A stretch of 64,000 nucleotides of DNA from VRUE01 sp963728365 (lineage in GTDB: Bacteria > Actinomycetota > Thermoleophilia > Solirubrobacterales > 70-9): assembly GCA_963728365.1 (NCBI GenBank), contig CAVSJI010000001.1, positions 1 through 64,000 of the forward strand, in the 5' to 3' direction. Shown piece by piece: positions 54,301-58,067 of this stretch. Under the pieces are notes generated by a model that did no database searches, was not told the DNA's origin, and worked only from the letters and a program-made list of their open reading frames with translations. Positions within the stretch are counted from its first letter, which is position 1, and the number at the start of each line of letters is the position of its first letter. The position numbers and the translations under genes are program-made.

Positions 54301-57141
54301 GAGCTGACCCCCGAGTACTGGTACCGCAACCTGCGCCAGCCCGTGCTCTTCGAGCAGGCGACGCGCGCCCTGATCGAGCGCGGCAGGCACGCCTTCATCG
54401 AGGTCAGTCCGCACCCGGTCTTCGCGCTCGCCGTGCGAGAGACGCTCGAGACGGTGCTCTCCGAGCATGAGCGCCCGGCGGTTATCGGCACCCTGCGCCG
54501 CGACGAGGGCGGTGCCAGGCGCTTCTCCCTCTCGCTGGCGCAGGCTCATGCGAACGGCGTCGCGGTCGATTGGGAGGCGCACTTCGCGGGCCGGGGCACG
54601 CGCCCCGTCGCGCTCCCCACCTACCCCTTCCAGCGCGAGCGCTACTGGCCCGGCGACGCGGGGGCCGGCCGTCGCGGCGCCGGCCTGATGGCGATCGAGT
54701 GGCGACCGCTCGAGCCGGGCGACGGCGCCGACCCCTCGGTCGAGGTCTGGGCCTGCGAGGCCGACGGCGCCGGAGGCGACCCCGTCCAGCGCGCCCGCGC
54801 GCTCACCGCCGCCACCCTCTCCCGCCTGCAGGAGTGGGTGGCCGACCCCGAGCGCGCCGAGCGGCGGCTCGCGATCCTCACCGAGGGCGCGGTCGCGGCG
54901 GCCGAGGGCGAGCGACCCGATCCCGCCCTCGCCGCCGCCTGGGGCCTGGTTCGCTCCGCGCAGTCCGAGCACCCGGGCCGCTTCGTCCTGGTCGACGCCG
55001 ACGGCGCCGAGGCCTCCGCCACCGCGCTGCCCGCGGCCCTGGCCACGGGCGAGCCCCAGCTCGCCCTGCGGGAGGGCGCCGCCTTCGTGCCGCGCGCCGC
55101 CCGCCTCGACTCGCCCGCCGCCGGCGAGGACGGCGCACAGCCGGCGATCGACCCCGAGCGCACCGTGCTCGTTACCGGCGCCACCGGGACGCTCGGCTCG
55201 CTCACCGTGCGACACCTGGCCGCCGAGCACGGCGCCCGCCGCCTGCTGCTCGCCAGCCGCCGCGGCGAGCGGGCGCCGGGCGCCGCCGAGCTGCGCGAGG
55301 AGCTCGAGCGGCTCGGCGCCGAGGTCTCGTTCGCGGCCTGCGACGTCGCCGACCGAGCGGCGCTCGAAGCCCTGCTCGCCTCGATCCCCGCCGACCGTCC
55401 GCTCGGCGCCGTCGTCCACACCGCCGGCGCGCTCGACGACGCGACGATCGAATCGCTCACTCCCGAGCGCTTCGAGCCCGTCTTTGCCGCCAAGCTCGAC
55501 GCCGCCTGGCACCTGCACGAGCTGACCCGCGAGCTCGACCTCTCGGCCTTCGTCTGCTTCTCGGCCGGTGCCGGCGTCCTCGGCGCGCCGGGCCAGGGCA
55601 ACTACGCCGCCGCCAACGTCTTCCTCGATGCGCTCGCCGAGCGGCGCCGCGCCGAAGGCCTGGCGGCCACCTCGATCGCCTGGGGCTACTGGGAGTCGGG
55701 CAGCGGCCTGACCGAGAAGCTCGACGAGGCCGCGGTCGAGCGCATGCGCCGCGGCGGCGTCGCGCCGCTCTCCGACGAGCGCGGCCTCGCCCTCTTCGAC
55801 GCGGCGCTCGCCTCGGGCCGCGGCCATGTCGTGGCCGTCGCCTTCGACCGCCAGGCGCTGCGGATGATGGCCTCGGTCGACATGCTGCCGCCGCTGCTCG
55901 GCGAGCTGGTCGACGTCCCGCGCGGCGCCGGCCCGAACGAGGAGCTCGCCCGCAAGCTCGCGGCGCTGCCCGAGGAGGAGCGCGAGCGGGCGGTTCGCGA
56001 CCTTGTTCACTCCCACGCCGCTCAGGTGCTCGGCCACGAGTCGGCGGCCGGGATCGACGCCGGGCGCGAGCTGGTCGAGCTGGGCTTCGACTCGCTCGCC
56101 GCAGTCGAGCTGCGCAACCGGATCGTCGCCACCACCGGCCTGCCGGTTCCCGTCTTCGCGCTGGCGGGCAGCCCAACCGTCGAAGGGGTCGTCGATCTGG
56201 TCCTGACCAAGCTCACCGCGGTCGAGGCAGGCGACGGGGAGAGCGCGGAGGCCGCGACCGGCGGCTCCGATCCGCTCACCGGCGGCCTCGTGTCGCTGCT
56301 CGGCGAGGCGGTCGACGGCGAGCGGCTGGCCGAGTTCACCGAGCTGCTCGGCGCGATCTCCCTCTTCCGCACCGCCGAGCTCCAGGCGGAGGACCCCGCC
56401 TCGCGGCTGCTCACCCTCGCTCGGGGCGAGGGGGCCCCCGCGCTGGTCACCCTGCACTCGGCGATTGCGATCTCCGGCCCGCACGAGCACGCGCGCCTCG
56501 CCGCCGCGTTCGACGGCGATCGCACGGTTCTCGCCAGCCCGCTGCTCGGCTTCCGCGCCGGCGATCCGCTGCCGCTGAACCTGCGCGCGGCGGTCCGGGT
56601 CCACGCCGAGGCGATCCTCGCCGCCGACCTACCCGAGGGCTTCGCCCTGCTCGGCAACTCCAGCGGCGGCTGGCTCGCTCATCTCGTCGCCGCCGAGCTT
56701 GAGCGAGCCGGCGCCCAGCCGGCGGCGCTGATCCTGCTCGATCCCTACTGGCCGGTTCCGGAGCGCCTCGACCAGCTCATGCTGCGCCTGCTCACCTGGA
56801 TGCGCGACGCCGAGGCGAGCGGCTTTTCCGTCGACGGCGATCGCCTCGTCGCGATGGCCGCCTACATGCGCGCCTTCAAAGAGTGGCAGCCCGAGCCGGT
56901 CGCCACGCCGACCGTGGTGCTGCGCGCCCGCGTCCGCGAGGAGGGCGACTCGCTCTGGCCGATCGACCCGCTGGAGCCGACCTGGGAGGCGCCTCACACC
57001 CGCGTCGACGTCGAGGGCGGCCACATGACCATCCTCCAGGAGCACGCCGAGGCGACGGCAGCCACGATCTCCAAAATCCTCGCCAACCCGAACGACAACA
57101 CGAGCGATCGCGACTCGATCGAAGAAACGGAGAAGGCCTGA
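36283..57141 (+). CDS. Modular type I polyketide synthase with terminal thioesterase, four modules
   Basis: The protein has 6,952 residues. The start is chosen at 36283 because GGAGGGG lies just upstream, the ATG overlaps the previous stop, and the protein then begins with a typical N-terminal docking coiled coil. Domain order: docking; module h KS-AT-DH-KR-ACP; module i KS-AT-DH-KR-ACP; module j KS-AT-DH-KR-ACP; module k KS-AT-KR-ACP; thioesterase. KS, AT and ACP active residues are all present. Oddities are a Pro-to-Ser change in the DH of module i, an unusual AT motif in module k, and a catalytic Ser-to-Ala change in the KR of module k. The terminal thioesterase marks this as the last protein of the assembly line. 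The stop codon directly abuts the ATG of the alpha/beta hydrolase gene, indicating one operon. Confidence 0.98.
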   Translation: MSQPKADVVEALRAALKDRDRLRKENSRLLAGASEPIAIVGMACRYPGGVDSPRELWRMVAEGRDGITEFPNSRGWDVERLYDPDPESIGTTYTKQGGFLHDAGEFDSEFFKISPREALIVDPQQRLLLEGAWEALEDAGIDPASLRGSQAGVYAGVMYQDYGAPQLGLSPGMSTSIVSGRVAYTLGLEGPAVTVDTACSSSLTAIHLAAQGLRGGECTLALVGGVTVLATPTVFTGFSAQRGLAADGRCKSFAEAADGVGWAEGLGVVVLERLADARANGHVVLATIRGSAVNQDGASNGLTAPNGPSQERVIRQALANARLGTGDVDMVEGHGTGTTLGDPIEATALIATYGQDREAPLKLGSFKSNVGHTQAAAGVGGVIKAVLAMREGVMPKTLHVDEPSSKVDWEAGQVELLTEAEPWEKETGPRRAAVSSFGISGTNAHVILEQAEATPGEPNGRAPSHPSGTTATAGEQATGEEAPTPPLTHPVPLALSAKSGQALTESAARLKAHLEANPEQSLLDTAHSLLATRSAFPHRAVAVGAEREQLLDSLQAIAEGRPSPSSATATASPGRLAYLLSGQGSQRPGMGKELHETYPAYAEALNEALAELDRHLELSLRDLLFAEPGSPQAELLGDTAYAQPALFATHLALHRLLESWGLLPELLAGHSVGEISAAQIAGVLSLPDAARLICARGALMGALPSGGAMLAVQASEPEVAEAIEGLQAELSIAALNSPTSTVISGDGQAIEAQQSLWEERGRKTKRLQVSHAFHSPLIEPMMDAFAEVAAELSYAEPQIPIVSNLSGEVLSAKQATDPAYWVSHVRSPVRFADSVGTLLARGATALVELGPDPVLTAMAAECVEGEERPPALIPTLREGRPESETATLALGAAHAAGAQVDWEDFFAGSGARKVPLPTYPFQRERYWLSPEYGGADLGAAGLADAGHPLLGAALSVAGGEELLFTGRISLATHPWLADHAVAGTALLPGTGLLELALRAGQELGMEQVRELTMRAPLVLPETGAVQVQVAVGEPGEGGERPIEIHSRPEAPLEQQQPWALNAEGLLAPEAPEAPPALDAWPPEGAEPLEATFLYDHLAEAGYEYGPAFQNLTRAWRRGEDVFAELALAEQQAGEAGAFAVHPALLDAALHAIPLGASQGGAEAAPSLPFSWGEVAVRAPGASALRVALASGGEGRVSLTLAAEDGATAVQVGSLALRPLAPEQLRAARDRREGLLRVEWRERDLAPAEAGAPVELWRHEPEAGAGSPAAARAAACAALAALQAWLAREDGSPDERFAVLTRNAFAVAEGEAPDPAAAAVWGLVRSAQAEHPGSFLLLDSDGSAASEAKLEAALAQAEEPQLALREGAAFAPRATRVAPQAEGEAEAQAGSSPPIDPERTVLITGATGTLGGLAAKHLLTAHGARHLLLVSRSGPEAPGAAELRAELEEQGAEVEIAACDVAERDALEALLAAIPAERPLGAVFHAAGALDDATIESLTAERLDPVFAPKADAAWALHELTAEAELTHFVCFSSAAGTLGGPGQGNYAAANAYLDALAQRRRAAGLPATSIAWGYWETESELTAKLTEADLERMRRGGIAPLAEEQGLAMLDQALASPAADALAIGLDGDGLRALAAVGALPPLYSGLVRVPHRQEEVGGELAEQLAELPDEERAAAVLTIVRSQVAAVLGHESGDAIDPLRAFQELGFDSLAALELRNRLGIVAGVRLGATVVFDHPSAQSLAEHLLTQLGAASPARRAAVRAQASEEPIAIVGMSCRYPGGIASPAGLWRMLAEEREGIAEFPADRGWDLERLYDPDPNSFGTSYTRHGGFLEAPGDFDPEFFGISPREALVIDPQQRLLLEGAWEALEDAGIDPSTLRGEPAGVFAGVMYQDYGAAELGLAPGMTTSIVSGRVAYTLGLEGPAVTVDTACSSSLVALHLAAGALRAGECNLALAGGVTVLATPSVFAAFSAQRGLAPNGRCKSFAEAADGAGFSEGIGVLVLERLSDAEAKGHSVLTTIRGSAVNQDGASNGLTAPNGPSQERVIRQALANASLEPGQIDMVEAHGTGTTLGDPIEAGALLATYGQDREAPLKLGSLKSNIGHTQAAAGVGGVIKAVLAMREGVMPKTLHVDAPSSKVDWEAGQIELLTEAQPWEKEGGPRRAAVSSFGASGTNAHVILEQAEATLGEPGGHTSSHPSGTTATAGGEATVDGEAGHGEAPTPPLTGPVPLALSAKSEDALRESAARLATHLREHPDQNLLDTAYSLARTRSAFEHRAVAVGTERQQLLDSLQAIASGAPGEGASGAPYVVIDHIRRTATERRPVFAFGGQGSQHPRMALGLIQASPLFARSIAECEAALAPHVDWSLTEVLEEEEGKWMERLDIVQPALFATMVSLARLWEASGVRPSLVIGHSQGEVAAAHVAGALCLEDAARVIALRSAAMAKIAGKGAMASVSLPAGELSELLAPYGERLSLAAANGPRAQAVSGEPEAIAELLGACEGQGVRARRIAVDYAAHSAQIEQLEEELLEAFAPISPQSSEIPLHSTLTGELLDTARMDASYWYRNLRETVLFEPVIEALLQQGRSHFIEISPHPVLSFGIAEAIEASESPARVLDTLRREEDPATRFCLSLAEAHAAGAQVDWEDFFAGSGAKRAPLPTYPFQTRRFWLASGPRLADARSIGQVPAGHPLLAAAIEDPDGESLTLTGRLARSTHPWLAEHAIAGTTVLSGAALLELALRAAWQAGCERVEELDLQAPLVIPEAGAVQLRVSVAEADDDGRRRIAIHSRLEDNPEDEDERPEWSLNAEGTLAGSASDDAEPAALDAWPPEGAEPLDATFLYDRLAEAGFEHGPAFQSLSAAWRRGEEVFAEVALAEERVADAGGFRLHPALLDGALQALALAALEDGDGAGLREPAAWRGVALTGAGPAALRVRIDAAGETASLAIADGSGAPLGAVAALELRPVSAERLREAARRRDVLLGVEWDGLELSDRGTEPDAAGKVEVWDPTAESSRGDDPERARALTAATLERLQAWLAREEGSPGDRLAIVTRGAVSTAPAEAPDPAAAAIWGLVRSAQSEHAGSFLLVDLDGSDASEEALAAALAQDEEPQLALREGAALAPRVARLPRPEGGDDPAPELDPERTVLLTGATGALGGLTAKHLVTAHGARHLLLVSRRGEEAPGAAELRAELEQLGAEVEIAACDVADREALAALLAAIPAERPLGAVFHAAGALDDATVESLTAERLDPVFAPKADAAWALHELTAEAELSHFVLFSSAAGTLGSPGQGNYAAANAYLDALAQRRQAAGLPATSIAWGYWETESELTAKIDEADLARMRASGIAPLGDERGLALLDLALGCGRADALAAGLDSAGLRAMASFGALPSLLSGLVPGAQAHEAVAGAFARRLAELAAGEREAALLELVRSQVGAVLGYESAEEVDAGRAFKDLGFDSLAALELRNRLRIATGLRLAATVAFDYPTAAELAAHLLERLSAAGGAAQVAVRAQGRDSDEPVAIVGMACRFGGGADSPDRLWELLATGRDAVGGFPADRGWDVPDVRGCFLEDVAEFDPGFFGISPREARAIDPQQRLLLEAAWEALEDAGIDPDSLRGGDAGVFVGAGASEYQQAILATGAGAPIVGGSSSVISGRVAYTLGLVGPAMTVDTACSSALVATHLASRALRGGECDLAIAGGVSVFITPVGLADFSNLGGLAADGRCKAFAEGADGTAFAEGTGVVVLERLADAERNGHAVLATIRGSAVNQDGASNGLTAPNGPSQERVIRQALANAGVDPAEVDMVETHGTGTTLGDPIEAGALLATYGRDREAPLKIGSVKSNIGHTSAAAGIAGLLKAVLAMRAGTMPKTLHVDAPSTKVDWDLGAVELLTEAEPWRANGHPRRAAVSSFGISGTNVHMVLEEPSEVAQAPSGRTSRRIPATSTTAGDEAEVGPLAGALPLIISAKSEDALRDAARRLAAHLERHPGQRLADVAASLLETRPSLEHRAAAIGADREELRRELEAIATGDPGAIVARARAGRTAFLFTGQGSQRPGMGAELREAHPAYARALEQAFEALDPHLDRPLAELVFAAPGSPEAELLGDTTYAQPALFATEVALCRLLESWGLRPDLLAGHSVGEIVAAHLGGVLTLADAAQLVCARGALMGALPAGGAMLAVEATEAEVAAALAGREAELSIAAVNAPRSVVVSGAAAAVAEQEERWRGEGRKVKRLEVSHAFHSPLIEPMLEPFVELVATLEPAEPRIPVVSNLTGELLSAAQAADPAYWVAHARQPVRFADGVAALLAQGATTLVELGPDPALTAMAAECVAAEEKPPALIATLREGRPEARALTAALAAAHASGARVEWPAFFGAGTRRVKLPTYPFQRQRYWPEAPPAAPADAGSMGLADAGHPLLGAAIESPVDESLVLAGRLSLATHPWLRDHAVGGVTLVPGALLLELALRAAEQAGCGSVAQLDLRAPLTLTEDGAVQLRVIVGAPGSGGERPLQVHARPESSEEEPDPRWTLHAEGELGAGAAPAPGPPDAWPPEGAERLDAEHLYDRLAEAGFDHGAAFRGLGAVWRRGGDQGFAEVALAEDQEGDAWRFRLHPALLDPLLQAGFDMILAAAGERAGRPLLASSFREVSVALAGQPALRAALARAEDGLRLELLSADGAPLGSIGAALAEELDSDELRRSSSLRALHRVEWVEVEAAAEPEPPGAVVLDARSWGAGEPGLAGSARAVAARGLAEARKWIAGEEAPEGRLAFLTEGAVSTAPGEAPNLAAAPLAGLIRSAHSERPDRFALVDLDGAPESEAALPRALALAEREPQIAVRDGRLLAPRLAVAGEPPESLPAPGALDPERTVLVTGGTSGLGALVARHLAEAHGARHLLLLSRRGEEAPGAAGLRAELEGCGASVTVVACDVTDRAALAATLAAIPDEHPLGAVVHSAAVFDDATLESLDGERLERVMRPKVDAALHLHELTEELDLSHFLLFSSAAGVVGGAGQAAYAAANVFGDALAASRRAAGLPATSLAWGLWLEQLVQGALKGVDRELVDRYAQQIRMRLGFAPMPTEQGLDLLDAALGRPEPLFVPAPFDAAALRSRAAAGSLSSVLRGLVRVSESDDRAAGSLAVRLGEVPEDERPAVVLDLVRTHTAAVLGHSSAAAIEPDRAFQELGFDSLAALELRNRLSAASGVQLAATVIFDYPSAAALAAHLLTEAGAVGAGAQVAVKARISDEPIAIVGMSCRYPGGVASPEDFWRMLEEGRDAIGPFPDDRGVDPESLEGLDGAAAFGGFLPDAGEFDPGFFGISPRDALSIDPQQRLPLEGAWEALEDAALDPTALRGTEAGVFIGASAGDYAYAAGAAGVASSTTDRGLSVISGRIAYALGLVGPTMTVDTACSSSLVALHLAANALRAGECDLALSGGVSVFATPFGTMDVSGAGGIAPDGRCKSFAEAADGTGFAEGSGMLVLERLSDALANGHRVLATIRGSAVNQDGASNGLTAPNGPSQERVIRQALANAGLEPGDVDAVEAHGTGTSLGDPIEAGALLATYGRERERPLWLGSVKSNIGHAAAAAGVAGVIKSVLAMREGVLPRTLHVDAPSTKIEWEAGAVELLTEPVEWQANGRPRRAAVSAFGISGTNAHVVLEQPPSPPPAVAADGDGAGKEGEGVPQPPLPGAPPLVLSAKSPEALAGVAARLLDHVEARPELDAGDLAYSLALTRARFEQRAVSAAADREGHLAALRALAAGEESPDLALGAARADQAPVFLFPGQGSQWLGMGVELLAESPSFARFFAECEEALAPHLDWSLRDALAGVPGAASLERIEVVQPALFAVMVALAKLWRACGVEPAATLGHSQGEIAAAHISGGLTLEDAARIAALRSRLISRLAGQGSMVSVALAAEELEPRLARWDGGIEIAARNGPHSTILSADPGPAAELVAECEAEGVRAREIPATIPSHSARVEPLRDELLEALAPLAPRAGDVPFHSTVTGGPLDTRELTPEYWYRNLRQPVLFEQATRALIERGRHAFIEVSPHPVFALAVRETLETVLSEHERPAVIGTLRRDEGGARRFSLSLAQAHANGVAVDWEAHFAGRGTRPVALPTYPFQRERYWPGDAGAGRRGAGLMAIEWRPLEPGDGADPSVEVWACEADGAGGDPVQRARALTAATLSRLQEWVADPERAERRLAILTEGAVAAAEGERPDPALAAAWGLVRSAQSEHPGRFVLVDADGAEASATALPAALATGEPQLALREGAAFVPRAARLDSPAAGEDGAQPAIDPERTVLVTGATGTLGSLTVRHLAAEHGARRLLLASRRGERAPGAAELREELERLGAEVSFAACDVADRAALEALLASIPADRPLGAVVHTAGALDDATIESLTPERFEPVFAAKLDAAWHLHELTRELDLSAFVCFSAGAGVLGAPGQGNYAAANVFLDALAERRRAEGLAATSIAWGYWESGSGLTEKLDEAAVERMRRGGVAPLSDERGLALFDAALASGRGHVVAVAFDRQALRMMASVDMLPPLLGELVDVPRGAGPNEELARKLAALPEEERERAVRDLVHSHAAQVLGHESAAGIDAGRELVELGFDSLAAVELRNRIVATTGLPVPVFALAGSPTVEGVVDLVLTKLTAVEAGDGESAEAATGGSDPLTGGLVSLLGEAVDGERLAEFTELLGAISLFRTAELQAEDPASRLLTLARGEGAPALVTLHSAIAISGPHEHARLAAAFDGDRTVLASPLLGFRAGDPLPLNLRAAVRVHAEAILAADLPEGFALLGNSSGGWLAHLVAAELERAGAQPAALILLDPYWPVPERLDQLMLRLLTWMRDAEASGFSVDGDRLVAMAAYMRAFKEWQPEPVATPTVVLRARVREEGDSLWPIDPLEPTWEAPHTRVDVEGGHMTILQEHAEATAATISKILANPNDNTSDRDSIEETEKA
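36385..41530 (+). other. PKS module h: KS-AT-DH-KR-ACP, malonyl type
   Basis: Approximate domains: KS 36385-37630 (active-site string DTACSSSLT; EGHGTGT instead of EAHGTGT, His kept), AT 38005-38900 (GHSVGE, HAFH), DH 39121-39980 (HAVAGTALLP, DAALH), KR 39990-41250 (TGATGTLG, LDD, Ser/Tyr intact), ACP 41290-41530. Predicted outcome: a double bond. The KS-AT linker holds a 51-bp palindromic element. Confidence 0.9.
37654..37704. repeat. In-frame palindromic element, family 2 (module h)
   Basis: A 51-base element at the same place in the KS-AT linker. Its ends CCCAACGGTCGC and GCGACCGCTGGG pair with one mismatch. It encodes PNGRAPSHPSGTTATAG. Confidence 0.7.
42853..42903. repeat. In-frame palindromic element, family 2 (module i)
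   Basis: A 51-base element closely related to the module e copy: ends CCCGGCGGTCAC and GCGACCGCCGGG, in frame in the KS-AT linker. Confidence 0.7.
43200..43240. repeat. In-frame palindromic element, family 1 (module i)
   Basis: Perfect 19-base arms as in module e, with the loop ATT. It encodes GAPYVVIDHIRRT in the PKS frame, immediately before the AT domain. Confidence 0.93.
46831..51960 (+). other. PKS module j: KS-AT-DH-KR-ACP, malonyl type, divergent
   Basis: Approximate domains: KS 46831-48060 (DTACSSALV; ETHGTGT; the segment after DRGWD is roughly 15-20 residues shorter than in the other KS domains), AT 48412-49310 (HAFH), DH 49528-50390 (HAVGGVTLVP and DPLLQ intact, but YGPAF is HGAAF), KR 50390-51650 (TGGTSGLG, FDD, Ser/Tyr intact; same clade as the KR of module c), ACP 51720-51960. 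Probably a double bond, with less certainty than in modules e-h. Confidence 0.87.
48076..48126. repeat. In-frame palindromic element, family 2 (module j), best-preserved copy
   Basis: Arms of 16 bases, CCCAGCGGTCGTACTT and AAGCACGACCGCTGGG, pair with a single mismatch around a 19-base loop. The length is again 51 bases. It reads PSGRTSRRIPATSTTAG in the PKS frame, directly after the KS. This copy diverges most from the others in the loop but has the strongest stem, which argues that the palindrome is real. Confidence 0.78.
52000..56200 (+). other. PKS module k: KS-AT-KR-ACP (terminal extension module)
   Basis: Approximate domains: KS 52000-53250 (DRGVD replaces the usual DRGWD), AT 53596-54500, KR 54680-55920, ACP 55975-56200. 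There is no DH: the AT end TYPFQRERYW is followed directly by the KR structural part. The AT has GHSQGE but IPSH (54172-54183) where HAFH or YASH is usual, so its extender unit is unresolved. The KR has LDD, Lys and Tyr (codon 55603), but the catalytic Ser 13 residues before the Tyr is Ala (codon 55564). The module may leave a beta-hydroxy or a beta-keto group. Confidence 0.88.
56260..57090 (+). other. Terminal thioesterase domain
   Basis: About 275 residues follow the last ACP and show the alpha/beta-hydrolase thioesterase layout: nucleophile elbow GNSSGG (Ser codon 56659), an Asp in LLDPYW shortly after, and the general-base His in EGGHMTILQEH (codon 57022). It releases the finished chain by hydrolysis or macrolactonization. 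The sequence does not show which. Confidence 0.93.
57129..57136 (+). promoter_or_regulatory. Ribosome binding site of the alpha/beta hydrolase gene
   Basis: GGAGAAGG lies five bases before ATG 57142, inside the last codons of the PKS gene, and supports coupled translation of the two genes. Confidence 0.75.
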
Positions 57142-57933
57142 ATGCAGCTCAAGACCCACCGCTGGGGAGGGGACGACGCCGAGCGCGTGGTCTGCCTCCA
57201 CGGGCTCGTCCAGAACGGGCGCATCTACGAGGGCCTCGGCCAGCGGCTTGCCGCCGCCGGTCGCTCGGTGCTCGCCGTCGACCTGCGCGGCCATGGCCGC
57301 TCGGGCCGCAAGCCGCCCTGGGACGTCGAGACCCACGCCGGCGACCTGATCGAGACCCTGGAGGAGGCCGGCGTCGAGCGGATGACCCTCGTCGGGCACA
57401 GCTTCGGCGGCCTCGTCGCGGTCCACGCCGCCGCCCGCCTCGGCGAGCGGGTCGAGCGCCTCGCGCTGCTCGACCCCGGCATCGAGCTGTCCGCCGACCG
57501 CGCCCTGCGCGGCGCCGAAATGGACCGCCTCGACTGGAACTTCGCCACGTCCGACGGCGCCCTCAACGCCTTCATGTCCAGCGAGACGATCGTCTCCGCT
57601 CCGCGTGAGACGGTCGCCGCCTTCGTCCGCGAAGACGTCAAGCAGGGCCCCGACGGCCGCTACCGCTTCGGCTTCTCGCCAAGCGCCGCGGTCGTCGCCT
57701 GGAGCGAGATGACCCGCCCCGCCCCGATCCCCCGCATCCCGACCCTCCTGGTCCGCGCAACGGTCCCCCTGGTCGACCCCCGCGCCCTGCTGGAGCGCTG
57801 CCGCGAGGAGCTGGGCGACCTCCTGACCGAGGCCACCGTCCCCAACGGCCACAACGTCCTCTGGGAATCCCCCAACGAGACCATCGCCGCAATAGAGCAC
57901 TTCCTCACGACCAAACCCCAGGCCACCACCTAA
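57142..57933 (+). CDS. Alpha/beta hydrolase, probable thioesterase- or esterase-like accessory enzyme
   Basis: The protein has 263 residues, the normal length for a single-domain alpha/beta hydrolase. Visible features are the oxyanion-hole motif LHG at 19-21, DLRGHGRS at 47-54, the nucleophile elbow GHSFGG with Ser87, LLDPG near 150 as a possible acid or structural strand, and a C-terminal NGHNV with His237 as the likely base. No signal peptide is seen, so it is cytoplasmic. The ATG directly follows the PKS stop and has its own GGAGAAGG. The position suggests a role with the assembly line, such as editing stalled chains or modifying the released product. The sequence resembles general hydrolases of the MhpC/haloperoxidase type rather than classic type II thioesterases, so the substrate is unknown. 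It is the last gene of the PKS operon. Confidence 0.9.
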   Translation: MQLKTHRWGGDDAERVVCLHGLVQNGRIYEGLGQRLAAAGRSVLAVDLRGHGRSGRKPPWDVETHAGDLIETLEEAGVERMTLVGHSFGGLVAVHAAARLGERVERLALLDPGIELSADRALRGAEMDRLDWNFATSDGALNAFMSSETIVSAPRETVAAFVREDVKQGPDGRYRFGFSPSAAVVAWSEMTRPAPIPRIPTLLVRATVPLVDPRALLERCREELGDLLTEATVPNGHNVLWESPNETIAAIEHFLTTKPQATT

Positions 57934-57942
57934 GCCCGTTCC

Positions 57943-57991
57943 GTTCCGGTGCGCCTTTTGTGGTCATAGACCACAAAAGGCGCACCGGAAC
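57943..57991. repeat. Palindromic element, family 1, perfect 23-base arms
   Basis: Two perfectly complementary 23-base arms (core GGTGCGCCTTTTGTGGTC) around the loop ATA, starting 9 bases after the stop of the alpha/beta hydrolase gene. As RNA it would form a very stable hairpin and may also end transcription of the PKS operon, though no U-tract follows. Its central 39 bases match the in-frame PKS copies. Confidence 0.95.
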
Positions 57992-58028
57992 CCACCGGAG
58001 ATGCGGGCAGGGGGGCGAACTTCGCCGC

Positions 58029-58067
58029 GGTGCGCCTTATGTGGTTATGGACCGCAAAAGGCGCACC
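58029..58067. repeat. Palindromic element, family 1, containing the start codon of the DUF559 gene
   Basis: A 39-base element with 18-base arms (GGTGCGCCTTATGTGGTT on the left) and a few mismatches. The central loop triplet, ATA or ATT in other copies, is ATG here (58047-58049) and is the likely start codon of the downstream gene. In the same codon phase the element reads GAPYVVMDRKRRT. Confidence 0.88.
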
